From Comamonas sp. lk (GTDB lineage: Bacteria > Pseudomonadota > Gammaproteobacteria > Burkholderiales > Burkholderiaceae_C), in the NCBI GenBank assembly GCA_945925985.1, contig CAMELV010000003.1, positions 62,001 to 126,000 of the forward strand: a DNA stretch of 64,000 nucleotides, given 5' to 3'. The notes beneath the pieces are model-generated. The model saw nothing but the letters and a program-made list of their open reading frames with translations, searched no databases and was not told the DNA's origin. How positions within the stretch are numbered: the stretch's first letter is position 1; every line of letters begins with the position of its first letter. The position numbers were made by a program, and so were the translations under genes. This document shows positions 52,678 to 61,242 of this stretch, one piece after another.

Positions 52678-54802
52678 TGAGCAGCCGCTGCACGGTGTCA
52701 CACAACTCATCGACATCATTGGGTTTGTGAATCAGGGCCCGGGCGCCTTCGGCCAGTGCGCTCTGCTCAATCTCGGCAGTCACGTAGCCCGAGGCCAGGG
52801 CCACGGGCAAGTCAGGCCGGATCTGCCGGGCCTCCCGCAGCAAGTCAACGCCACAGTAGCCAGGCATGTTGTAGTCGGTCACCAGCAGGTCAAAGTCGAG
52901 CGGGCGCTCACGCAAGACGGCGGCCGCCTCATGCGGATCAGTGAAGGTGCTCACTGAGAAGCCCTTGGGCGAGAGCGCCCGGTCCACCAGGAAAACCAGC
53001 GCTTCGTCGTCGTCAACATACATCACGCGCTGGCCGCGGCCTTGCACGACGCTGGGTTGGCGAACTTCTGCCGCAGCCGGTACAGCATCAGGGCGGGCCG
53101 GTGGGAAGTTAAGGGTGAACTCGCTACCGACGCCTGGCGTGCTTTGAACCTCCACTGTGCCCTCATGCGTGCGCATGATGCCATGCACCACCGCCAGGCC
53201 CAGGCCAGTGCCCTGACCCACCGGCTTGGTGGTGAAGAAGGGCTCAAACACACGCTCAATGGTTGGGGCATCCATGCCACTGCCAGTGTCGCGTACGGAC
53301 AGTTGCACATTCAGGCCGCCGCCAACACCCCGGTCTTCGTCTTGCCCGGTGTGGCGGTCCAGGGTGTGGGTTAGCTCAATGCTGACGGTGCCACGCTGGC
53401 TGCCTAGCGCTTGGATTGCATTGGTACACAAGTTGAGCAGGGCCTGTTCAATTTGGGTGGCGTCGGCCAGCACTGCGGGCGTTTTCTCTGCGATATGGAC
53501 CACCATCTCAACCGTGGGCGGTAGCGTGACCTTAAGCAGGCGCACGGTTTCATAGACCACGTCAGCCAACTGCAGCGCAACCCGGGCGGGCGACTCGTTG
53601 CGGCTGAAGGCCAGGATCTGGCGCACCAGGTCTCGGGCGCGGCGCCCCGCCTTGTCAATTTCAGCCAGGCTGATCAGGGCCGGGGAATCCTGACCGGCGT
53701 CTTGCTGGGCCAGTGCCACATTGCCCAAAATGGCGCCAATGATGTTGTTGAAATCATGCGCAATGCCACCCGCCATGGTGCCAACCGCCTGCATCTTGTG
53801 CGATTCCCGGAGTTGTGATTCCAGCGTATTGCGGTGTGCCTCAATTTTTTTACGGGCGCTCAGATCGCGTGCAAAGACCGTGGTGGTGTCGCCGTCCGGG
53901 TGATGCTCAAACGACATGCTGACTTCTATGGCCACCCATCCCCCCGCTGCCGTCAGCCCGGTAATCTCGCCGAGTTGGGCGTGGCTGGTCAGATGGTTGT
54001 ACGACATAAAGTCCACGGCGGCTGGCAAAAAGCGGCCAAGGGCACTGCCCAGCGCCTGGGCCGACGAACAGGCAAACAGTACCTCGGCCGTTGGGTTGAA
54101 GATGGTGATGCGCTGATCACGATCGACGCAGATGATGGCGTCCAACGAGGCGTTGATGATGGCGGCCAAGCGGTTCTTGCTCAGCTGCAGCTCTTCATTG
54201 CGGTCCCTCAGCGCAGCAGCGCTCTCCCGAAGCGCGAGTCGCTCTGCCAGCAAGGGGCCCTGGTCGATGATGGCGCATATGAAATGGGCCAGCTCATCTT
54301 GCACATTTTCAATCCGGGCGATGTGCAGGTCGCCGGTGAAGACCCCGCCCGAGCCGCAACAAAACACCACCTCGCTGGTTTCGCAGGTGGCCTGCTCAGC
54401 CGCTGTCAAAAAGGCGTCTGCCACCCGGGTGGCATGGGCTTCACTGACAAAAGGCAGCAAAAAATTGAGTGGCGGATCATGTTCCAGCGGCCTGAACAGG
54501 CGCAAGGCCATGGCATTGCTTTCGAGCACCAGGCTGTTTTCATCCACCACCATCAGTGCCAGTGGCACACTGGAAAACAGGGTCAAAAAGCGCTCGGATG
54601 CGCCCTCGGCCGCTGCCTGGCTGTAGCGCAGGGCCTGGTTCTGAATCTCCAGTTCAGCCTGGTATTTGCGCAAATCGCGCACCATTTGCGGCGCCGAGAA
54701 CCCCGGGCTGCCAGGCTCGGGCGGTTGTTCATTACGCCGCAATCGTTGGCGCACCCCTGCCTTGATGGCCGCGGTGGCTTTGGGGCGTGACAGGCTTCGC
54801 AT
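52655..54802 (-). CDS. hybrid sensor histidine kinase/response regulator
   Basis: This 715-residue soluble hybrid kinase has a coiled-coil-like N-terminus (YQAELEIQNQALRYSQAAAE), PAS 1 around residues 65-185, PAS 2 around 205-320, a HisKA domain with MAGGIAHDFNNIIGAILGNV near 355, and an HATPase domain with LNLCTNAIQAL, DTGSGMDAP and GLGLAVVHGIM. A C-terminal receiver domain near 585-705 has VDDDEA, the phospho-Asp in LLVTDYNMPG and Lys in LIHKPNDVDE. No membrane segment is seen, so it senses a cytoplasmic signal. No separate DNA-binding output partner is encoded next to it. Confidence 0.92.
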   Translation of the reverse strand: MRSLSRPKATAAIKAGVRQRLRRNEQPPEPGSPGFSAPQMVRDLRKYQAELEIQNQALRYSQAAAEGASERFLTLFSSVPLALMVVDENSLVLESNAMALRLFRPLEHDPPLNFLLPFVSEAHATRVADAFLTAAEQATCETSEVVFCCGSGGVFTGDLHIARIENVQDELAHFICAIIDQGPLLAERLALRESAAALRDRNEELQLSKNRLAAIINASLDAIICVDRDQRITIFNPTAEVLFACSSAQALGSALGRFLPAAVDFMSYNHLTSHAQLGEITGLTAAGGWVAIEVSMSFEHHPDGDTTTVFARDLSARKKIEAHRNTLESQLRESHKMQAVGTMAGGIAHDFNNIIGAILGNVALAQQDAGQDSPALISLAEIDKAGRRARDLVRQILAFSRNESPARVALQLADVVYETVRLLKVTLPPTVEMVVHIAEKTPAVLADATQIEQALLNLCTNAIQALGSQRGTVSIELTHTLDRHTGQDEDRGVGGGLNVQLSVRDTGSGMDAPTIERVFEPFFTTKPVGQGTGLGLAVVHGIMRTHEGTVEVQSTPGVGSEFTLNFPPARPDAVPAAAEVRQPSVVQGRGQRVMYVDDDEALVFLVDRALSPKGFSVSTFTDPHEAAAVLRERPLDFDLLVTDYNMPGYCGVDLLREARQIRPDLPVALASGYVTAEIEQSALAEGARALIHKPNDVDELCDTVQRLLNGDGAST

Positions 54803-54852
54803 CAGTCCGATTCGAAATTGCCCACGACCCTGGTCAGGCGGCGGTGCAGGGT

Positions 54853-55008
54853 TTAGCCGCGTGAGGGTGCATTCTTGAGTTTGCCGCGCACCGGCACCAC
54901 CGTCGTCACGGTTGGTCGTACCGCATCTGGCGACACGGCCTTGGGCGGCGAGACGTCCTTCTTGGGTTTTTTCACCATCTTGTTGTTGTTTTGCTGTCCT
55001 TTTGCCAT
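54853..55008 (-). CDS. 51-residue basic protein, unknown function
   Basis: The frame begins MAKGQQNNNKMVKKPKKDVS and ends GKLKNAPSRG, with a Pro/Val-rich middle. AGGAGCAAGAAA gives a strong ribosome binding site at the correct distance. The protein is Lys/Asn/Pro-rich and probably disordered, like small MAKGQ...KKPKK proteins seen in other proteobacteria, whose role is unknown. It lies between the 5'-nucleotidase and the hybrid kinase on the same strand. Confidence 0.7.
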   Translation of the reverse strand: MAKGQQNNNKMVKKPKKDVSPPKAVSPDAVRPTVTTVVPVRGKLKNAPSRG

Positions 55009-55100
55009 TTTCTTGCTCCTGGGTTGGGTGACCTGCCGAAGAAATCAGCGGCAGGGCTTGGTGAAATGCTCAGGCGATATTGGTGGCTGAAAGGCCGCCA

Positions 55101-56738
55101 TCAGCGGCGCACCACAGCGTCGCCGGGTTGGTAGTCGGCCGCTTTGAGCGGGCTGTGCTTGGTGATGAAAGCCCGCAACACATCGGCGTCTACAAAGCCG
55201 GTATTGACGTAGCTCTTGTGGCCACTGACCTTGGGGTAACCATCGCCGCCCGTAGCCTGGAAATTGTTGATGACCAACCGGTAAGTTTTGCCTGGGTCCA
55301 GTGGGGCCTTATTGACCCGGACATTACTGACCTTGCCCCCTGAGATCTCGAGATTGACCCCGGCGAACTGTGCAAAAGCGCCCGAACCGACCGACATTTT
55401 GGCGGCGGCATTCAGGTAGTCCATCACTTCGCTGCCGCTCAGGTCAACGGTGCTCAGGGTGTTGCCAAAGGGCTGGACTTTGAGCACGTCCTTGTAGGTG
55501 ATCTTGCCCGCAGCCAGGGAGTCGCGCACGCCGCCGGCGTTGACGACGGCGAAATCAGCCCGCGTTTTCTCCATCGCTGCCAGACCGATCAGGACGGCCA
55601 GAGCCGCCGGTTTGGCACGAACTACGGAGCGATCACCCTCCAACCGGTCATCGCTGGCGCCGATTTCGACCCCCAGCTTCTGCTGGCCAAAAGCCTGGTA
55701 AGGGGTCAGCAAGGCCAGCATCTCCGTGTCTTCGGCAATGTCGCCGGCGTAGGTCACCAAGGTGGTTTTGCCGTCGGCACCCTTGACCGGTTTCTTCAGG
55801 TTGACGGGAATCAGGGTGTACTTGACCAACTTGAACTCGCCATTGAGGTACTCAAAGTCAGCCCTGCCCACATACTTGCCCCACTCGTGAGCCTGCACAA
55901 TCCAAGTGCCGTTCTGGCGATCGGGTTTGCAATCGGTGCCCGGCACGTAGTCGCGGTCCACCACGTTCTCAGCCTTCATGCAGGCCGGGTTCTGGGTGTG
56001 GCCGCCCACCACCAGGTCGATGCCCTTCACCGCGCGGGCCAGTTCCACATCGCCGGGCGACTGGGTGCCGCTGTTGCCGTTTTCATAGTGCCCCATGTGG
56101 GTCGCGGCGATGACCACGTCGGCCTTGGCGCGCAACTCAGGCACCACCTTGGCCGCCTCGGCCGTGACGCTTCGAAACTCGATGTTCTTAACGTTCTCCG
56201 GAAGCACCATTTTGTAAGTGTCTTCGGTGGTCAGACCCATCACGCCGATGCGCAAGCCACCCACCGTGAAGACCTTGTAGGGGTCAAACATGCGCTTGCC
56301 GTGTTCGTAAATATTGGCCGACAACATCGGGAACTGCGCCAGATCGCGTTGCATTTTCAGCACGGCCAGAGGCTTGTCAAACTCGTGGTTGCCAACGGCC
56401 ATCGCCTGGTAACCCAGCAGGTTCATACCCTTGAAGTCTGGCACGGCGTCTTGCAAGTCGCTCTCTGGCACGCCGGTGTTGACGTCACCACCATCGAGCA
56501 GCAGGCTGTGGCCTCCGCTGGCTGCCACCTCGCGCCGGATGCGGTCAATCAGCGTCTTGCGCGCCGCCATGCCGTACTCGCCGTCGCCGTTTTTCCAGAA
56601 GCGGCCATGGTGGTCATTGGTGTGCATCACGGTGATGCGGTAAATTTTGTCTTTTTCGGGGCCGCCCGTGGGTGGGTTGGCACAAGCCGCCAGTGCCGAG
56701 GCGGCCAACAAATAACAAGTGACGCGTGTCAGGTTCAT
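55101..56738 (-). CDS. lipoprotein 5'-nucleotidase/UDP-sugar hydrolase-like (UshA family)
   Basis: The 545-residue protein has a lipoprotein signal NLTRVTCYLLAASALAACAN (lipobox LAAC). Metal motifs are MHTNDHHGRFW, LLLDGGDVNTGVPESDL, MAVGNHEFDKPLAV and VVGGHTQNPACM. The C-terminal domain has VVNAGGVRDSLAAGKITYKD, VQPFGNTLSTV and NFQATGGDGYPKV. It would hydrolyse nucleotides or UDP-sugars in the periplasm. It belongs to the same family as the protein at 23675-25546 but is shorter and distinct in sequence. Its C-terminal SGHKSYVNTGFVDADVLRAF is as in UshA. Confidence 0.92.
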   Translation of the reverse strand: MNLTRVTCYLLAASALAACANPPTGGPEKDKIYRITVMHTNDHHGRFWKNGDGEYGMAARKTLIDRIRREVAASGGHSLLLDGGDVNTGVPESDLQDAVPDFKGMNLLGYQAMAVGNHEFDKPLAVLKMQRDLAQFPMLSANIYEHGKRMFDPYKVFTVGGLRIGVMGLTTEDTYKMVLPENVKNIEFRSVTAEAAKVVPELRAKADVVIAATHMGHYENGNSGTQSPGDVELARAVKGIDLVVGGHTQNPACMKAENVVDRDYVPGTDCKPDRQNGTWIVQAHEWGKYVGRADFEYLNGEFKLVKYTLIPVNLKKPVKGADGKTTLVTYAGDIAEDTEMLALLTPYQAFGQQKLGVEIGASDDRLEGDRSVVRAKPAALAVLIGLAAMEKTRADFAVVNAGGVRDSLAAGKITYKDVLKVQPFGNTLSTVDLSGSEVMDYLNAAAKMSVGSGAFAQFAGVNLEISGGKVSNVRVNKAPLDPGKTYRLVINNFQATGGDGYPKVSGHKSYVNTGFVDADVLRAFITKHSPLKAADYQPGDAVVRR

Positions 56739-56806
56739 GAGCAGGTCCGTTCGAATCGGTGGGGCAGAAAAAGGGCTGAGGCTTTAGTCAATCAAGCCGA
56801 GCGTGA

Positions 56807-58717
56807 TTATGGCTTCTCCCGGGCTTGTTTGACCTCAAGCTCCGTGACGGGTTCCGACCGGTTGCCCCAGGCACTGCGCAGGTGGCTGGTCAGGGCCGCG
56901 AGTTCCCGGTCGCTCAGGTTCAACACAAAAGGCGGCATGCCAAACGGTCGCGGGTTCCCCACTGTGGCTGGCGTGTAGCCACCCCAAAGGATGGTCTGGA
57001 TCAGGTTGTTCGGGTTGGGCATTGTGACGGTTCGGTTAGCTGCCAGCGCCGGATAAGCGCCCGGCACGCCCTGTCCCTGATCGCCGTGGCATGACTTGCA
57101 CATGGCCTCATACACCCTCGCACCAGAGCCGCGAGGGTCCTCTGTGGCGGGCTGAGTCCCGCTGTTTGGCATAGCGGCTGGCCGCTGGCTCGCCCGGAGG
57201 TAGCTCGCCATGGCCAGGCGGTCATCATCGCTCAGGTACTGGGTGCTGTGCAGCACCACTTGGGCCATCGGACCGGTGGCGACCCCGCGCGCCGAGACCC
57301 CCGTCTGCAACCATCGGCTGATTTCGTCCAGGGTCCAGTCGCCAACCCCGCCTTCCTGACGGTCTAGCAGCGATGGCGCGTACCAGCCTTGCACGGGCAG
57401 CATCCCCCCTTGCAGTTCCAGTGAGGAGCGACTGGCACCCAGCCGATTGCGCGGGGTGTGGCAGGTGCCGCAATGTCCCAGCCCATTGACCAGATCGGCG
57501 CCCCGGCTCGCCACTGAGGCTGCTCCGCTCGCGCCAACGCCGTTGCCGGGCGTGAAGTACAGGCCCCGCCAAAGCGCCAATGCCATCTGGGTGCGGTACG
57601 GCCAGCGCAGGGCGTGCGGCTTGTTGGTCTGTTTGACAGCCGGCACGGTTCTCAAAAAGGCGAAGAGGGCGTCGACATCGGCACGGCTGAGTTGTGTGAA
57701 GCTGGGGTAGGGAAACGCCGGGTACAGCAGCCGCCTGTCTTTTGAGCGACCTTCGTGCATGGCTTGCCAGAAGTCGTTGGGCGACCAGGTGCCGATCCCG
57801 CTGTCGCGGTCAGCCGTCAGGTTGCTGGTATAGACCGTACCAAATGGCGTCTCTATACCTCGACCTCCCGCGTAGTCGGCGCCCCCTGTGGCCGTGTGGC
57901 AGCCCTGGCAATTGCCCACACGCGCCAGGTAGGCGCCGCGAGCCGACAGGTCTGTGGGTGCAGGGCTGCTGCTGGCGACGGGCGCTGAGGGCAAGGGTGC
58001 CGGAGCGCTGCCGCAGTCGCTGGCGTCAGCCTGGCCGGTGGCCCGTTTTGCTGGTGCTTGGGCTTGAGGGCGACTGTCCGCGGGTACTGCTTGAGCAGCC
58101 AGCCAGTGCGATACAGCGCTGACGTCGGCACGGTCCAACCGGGCTGCGATGGTCGCCATGCAGTCGGGTCCATGGGCGCGCCGCTGCCCGGTCTGCCAGC
58201 CGCCAAGCTGGGCATTCAGGTAATCGCGCGGTAGCCCGAGCAAGCCTGGCACATGGGGCAGGGCGCCGGTCAGTCGGTTGCCATGGCAGTTGGTGCAGGC
58301 CGGGATCTTTTTTTGAGGATCTCCCTGCATCACCAGGGCCCGGCCACGCGCCAACTGAGCGGGCGTGGTGGCTGCAACGGGCGCGGGTGGCGGGTAAGGC
58401 AGGTTCAAGCCAGCAAAATACTGTGCCATCTCCATCAGATAAGCGTCGGTCAGGGGCTCCAGCAGGCCGCTCATCAGACTGTAGTGACGTCGACCCTCGC
58501 GAAAATTGCGCAGTTGGTTATAGAGGTAGCCCGCTGGCTTGCCGGCCAATCGAGGGTAATACCCGTCTGGCCCGGCTCGGCCCTGCTTGCCGTGGCAGTG
58601 GCCGCAGGCTCGGGTACGCTCGGCCATGGTGTCCTCAAACACCGGTTCCTGCCCAAGCCCCAAGATGGGCCACAGGGCGATCAACAAGACCACACAGCGA
58701 AGAAACGTGCCAGACAT
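56807..58717 (-). CDS. pentaheme c-type cytochrome: cytochrome c4-like plus dehydrogenase cytochrome subunit
   Basis: The 636-residue exported protein has signal LRCVVLLIALWPILGLGQ. Five CxxCH haem sites are visible: CGHCH near residue 38, CTNCH near 145, CQGCH near 275, CGTCH near 420 and CKSCH near 540. The first two fall in a cytochrome c4-like diheme part. The last three fall in a unit like the triheme cytochrome subunit of alcohol/gluconate dehydrogenases (GGRGIETPFGTVYTSNLTAD, MPPFVLNLSDRELAALTSHL). The ATG at 58717 begins the signal; a longer frame to 58777 is unlikely. It probably passes electrons from a periplasmic dehydrogenase, not encoded here, to an oxidase. Confidence 0.88.
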   Translation of the reverse strand: MSGTFLRCVVLLIALWPILGLGQEPVFEDTMAERTRACGHCHGKQGRAGPDGYYPRLAGKPAGYLYNQLRNFREGRRHYSLMSGLLEPLTDAYLMEMAQYFAGLNLPYPPPAPVAATTPAQLARGRALVMQGDPQKKIPACTNCHGNRLTGALPHVPGLLGLPRDYLNAQLGGWQTGQRRAHGPDCMATIAARLDRADVSAVSHWLAAQAVPADSRPQAQAPAKRATGQADASDCGSAPAPLPSAPVASSSPAPTDLSARGAYLARVGNCQGCHTATGGADYAGGRGIETPFGTVYTSNLTADRDSGIGTWSPNDFWQAMHEGRSKDRRLLYPAFPYPSFTQLSRADVDALFAFLRTVPAVKQTNKPHALRWPYRTQMALALWRGLYFTPGNGVGASGAASVASRGADLVNGLGHCGTCHTPRNRLGASRSSLELQGGMLPVQGWYAPSLLDRQEGGVGDWTLDEISRWLQTGVSARGVATGPMAQVVLHSTQYLSDDDRLAMASYLRASQRPAAMPNSGTQPATEDPRGSGARVYEAMCKSCHGDQGQGVPGAYPALAANRTVTMPNPNNLIQTILWGGYTPATVGNPRPFGMPPFVLNLSDRELAALTSHLRSAWGNRSEPVTELEVKQAREKP

Positions 58718-58787
58718 CGGTTTAAATTTGCAGCGACAATGCGCTCCCTGTTGTACCCAACGGCTTCTTGAGCCCACCTATTTTCCC

Positions 58788-59315
58788 ATGTCCAGTTCAC
58801 ACAGCCTCGAGGTTCGTTCCGCCACCCTTCGCGACGCCAAAGCCATCTCGGAAGTCCATCTTGAGGCCACCCGGGCATCCTACCGTGACCTGTTGACCGC
58901 CGAACAAATGTTGCCAGTGATGGCGCTGGCGGCCAAGGTCGACTGGCGGGAGGCCATTGAATTCAGCGAGCCACAGGTTCACTTGGCGATTGTGCAGGCC
59001 CAAGCGGTCGGATTTGTTGGGTTTGACCGCTCGCGCGACGAGGGTACGCCCCCCACGGCAGGGGAAATCTGGGCCTTGCAGGTCGCCGAGTCGCACTGGG
59101 GCCAGGGCGTTGGCCTGGCACTGTGGGACTGTGCCCGCGAGGGTTTGCTGGAAGAAGGCTGCACCAGCGTGTCGGTCTGGGTGCCCTTGCGCAACGAGCG
59201 TGCACTCCGGTTTTTTGAGCTGGCCGGTTTCAAACGCGACATGGCCACCGCCAAGACGGTCGCCATAGGGACTGTCAAGGTGGAGGAGGTGCGCCTCAAG
59301 CGCAACCTGGCCTGA
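58788..59315 (+). CDS. GNAT-family N-acetyltransferase
   Basis: This 175-residue acetyltransferase has the opening LEVRSATLRDAKAISEVHLE, an acetyl-CoA-binding segment WALQVAESHWGQGVGLALWD near residue 105, and VWVPLRNERALRFFELAGFK near 145. These are the usual GNAT A and B motifs. The ATG at 58788 begins the conserved part; no strong ribosome binding site is visible. It is divergent from the cytochrome gene (70 bp) and ends one base before the stop of the convergent synthase gene. The substrate is unknown. Confidence 0.85.
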   Translation: MSSSHSLEVRSATLRDAKAISEVHLEATRASYRDLLTAEQMLPVMALAAKVDWREAIEFSEPQVHLAIVQAQAVGFVGFDRSRDEGTPPTAGEIWALQVAESHWGQGVGLALWDCAREGLLEEGCTSVSVWVPLRNERALRFFELAGFKRDMATAKTVAIGTVKVEEVRLKRNLA

Positions 59316-60434
59316 TCAGATGCGACGAACCAACACGCTGCCGATCGAGTAGCCCGCTCCAAACGAGCAGATCACGCCCACCTCACCCGGCGCAATGTCC
59401 TCATGGTGCCGGTGGAATGCGATCACCGAGCCAGCCGAGGCGGTGTTGCCAAACTCATCCAGAATAACCGGCGCGTCGTCGGCGGTCGCGTCGCGGCCCA
59501 GCAGCTTGCGTGCAATCAGCTGGTTCATGCCCAAGTTGGCCTGGTGCAACCAGAAGCGGCGCACCCCAGTCGGGGTCAGGCCGTGCTCTGCCAGGTGGCT
59601 GGCAATATGCTCAGCCGCCATAGGGCAGACCTCTTTGAAGACTTTTCGCCCTTCCTGGTAGAACAACTGGTCGCGGTCATCCGGGTTGCGGTCCTCGCTG
59701 TGCGACATAAAGCCGGCGTTATTGCGAATGTTGTTGGAGAAGGTCGTCAGCAGCCGGGTGCCGAGGACCTCAAAGGCACCGGCAGGGGCATGGTCTAGGC
59801 GCTCGACCAGAGTCGCGGTGCAAACATCGCCAAAAATGAAATGGCAGTCGCGGTCTTTCCATGCCAGGTGCGGCGAGGTGATCTCCGGGTTCACCACCAG
59901 GATGGCCCGGGCTGCGCCCGTGCGCACCGAATTGACGGCCATGTCGATCCCGAATGTGGCCGACGAGCAGGCCACATTCATGTCGAAGCCAAAGCCCTTG
60001 ATGCCCAATGCAGCCTGAATTTCTACCGCCATGGCCGGGTAGGCCCGTTGCATATTGGCAGCAGCACAGATCAGGCCGTCGACGTCAGACGCTTGTTTGC
60101 CCGCCCGTAACAGCGCATCCTGTGCCGCCGACACGCCGATTTCGGCCATCATTGAAATTTCATGGTCGGGCCTGGCGCGAAACCGGGGGTACATGCGCTG
60201 GGGATCAAGAACCCCGGATTTTTCCATCACGTAGCGTCGCTTGATGCCCGAGGCCTTCTCGATGAACTCGACGCTGGAAGGCATGGTCGGTTGACGGGTT
60301 CCGGCGGCGATGGCTGGCGCATGTTGCTGGTTGTCCCATTCTGCAAACTGGTTGAAGGCGGTGACCAACTCCTGATTGCTGATTGACTCGGGTGGGGTGT
60401 ACAGGCCAGTTCGGCTGATGGCGACACGGTGCAT
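59316..60434 (-). CDS. 3-oxoacyl-ACP synthase III family protein (FabH-like)
   Basis: This 372-residue thiolase-fold condensing enzyme has the catalytic Cys in FDMNVACSSATFGIDMAVNS near residue 127, His in WLHQANLGMNQLIARKLL near 295 and Asn in EFGNTASAGSVIAF near 325. It ends in VICSFGAGYSIGSVLVRRI. It is about 50 residues longer than housekeeping FabH, with an N-terminal extension ISNQELVTAFNQFAEWDNQQ. That form is common among FabH paralogues that use longer or unusual acyl starters. The ATG at 60434 begins the conserved RVAISRTGLY. Confidence 0.87.
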   Translation of the reverse strand: MHRVAISRTGLYTPPESISNQELVTAFNQFAEWDNQQHAPAIAAGTRQPTMPSSVEFIEKASGIKRRYVMEKSGVLDPQRMYPRFRARPDHEISMMAEIGVSAAQDALLRAGKQASDVDGLICAAANMQRAYPAMAVEIQAALGIKGFGFDMNVACSSATFGIDMAVNSVRTGAARAILVVNPEITSPHLAWKDRDCHFIFGDVCTATLVERLDHAPAGAFEVLGTRLLTTFSNNIRNNAGFMSHSEDRNPDDRDQLFYQEGRKVFKEVCPMAAEHIASHLAEHGLTPTGVRRFWLHQANLGMNQLIARKLLGRDATADDAPVILDEFGNTASAGSVIAFHRHHEDIAPGEVGVICSFGAGYSIGSVLVRRI

Positions 60435-60550
60435 AAATTGAATCCCGCTGTTGGGTGATGTAAATCGGATCAAGGCAACAGGATCCTGTCGAACCATTAT
60501 CTGCGCTCTCCGGGGTCGGTTAGACGGCAGGCAATGAGCGCTGAAACCTG

Positions 60551-60583
60551 GCCTGCACGGCTAGGGTGTGCAGCCGTGCAGGC
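60551..60583. repeat. perfect 12-bp inverted repeat in a divergent promoter region
   Basis: GCCTGCACGGCT (60551-60562) and AGCCGTGCAGGC (60572-60583) are exactly complementary, with a nine-base loop. No T-run follows on either strand, so it is not a standard terminator. It lies between the divergent FabH-like and cNMP-binding genes and could be an operator or a REP-like element. Confidence 0.7.
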
Positions 60584-60626
60584 TCTGGCATGATGGTAGG
60601 CCAATTACCGGTCTCGCCCAAACGCC

Positions 60627-61181
60627 ATGAAAATTGATCCTGCCCTTATCAAGCTACACGCCGAGACGATTGGTGCGGTCTTCGTCAGGCCTGGCGCCGC
60701 CAAGCCTGCTGCTGCCCCGGCGGCCAAACTTGATTCCAGCCTGATTAGGAAAATTCAGCAAAAAGTACCGATTTTTAAAAATATGCCTTTGGATTGCCTG
60801 ATGAACACCTTGAAATTGGCCGACTACCTGCCAGTCAAGGCCGGTGATGTTGTGTTCAGTGAGGGCGACTTCGGCGACTCGTTTTTTGTACTGGTGGCGG
60901 GCGAGGTGGTGGTTGAAAAACTACTGCGAAACAAGGTTTGCGAACTGGCACGGCTGGGCGTGGCAGACTGCTTTGGCGAGATGTCGATCGTGGGGCATGA
61001 GCTCAGAACCGCCACCGTGCGTGCCGCGGTCGATTCGACATGCATGCGCCTGTACCGCGAGAGTGTGGACCACTACCCCGACAGCGCTGCGCACATCTAC
61101 CGCAATATTGCCCTTATTTTGGCTTCGCGGCTCAAGGATTCGAGCATCAGGCTGGCAAAACTGGCGACCGAAAAGGCTTGA
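60627..61181 (+). CDS. cyclic nucleotide-binding domain protein without DNA-binding output
   Basis: This 184-residue protein has a CRP-type beta-roll at about residues 55-165: PIFKNMPLDCLMNTLKLADY, GDVVFSEGDFGDSFFVLVAG, CFGEMSIVGHELRTATVRAA. FGEMSIV...RTATV corresponds to the phosphate-binding cassette with Arg and Thr. It ends after a helix, with no helix-turn-helix, kinase or phosphodiesterase domain. It may bind cAMP/cGMP and act by protein contact. It is transcribed alone. Confidence 0.85.
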   Translation: MKIDPALIKLHAETIGAVFVRPGAAKPAAAPAAKLDSSLIRKIQQKVPIFKNMPLDCLMNTLKLADYLPVKAGDVVFSEGDFGDSFFVLVAGEVVVEKLLRNKVCELARLGVADCFGEMSIVGHELRTATVRAAVDSTCMRLYRESVDHYPDSAAHIYRNIALILASRLKDSSIRLAKLATEKA

Positions 61182-61242
61182 GCGGCGGTACGCGCTGTCA
61201 GGCTTTAGACAGCGGTGGGATATCGCCGGTGGCGTGGTGATA

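Noticed and set aside
53834-54790. 318-codon plus-strand frame opposite the hybrid kinase
   Set aside because: No recognisable domain, while the kinase is intact on the other strand.
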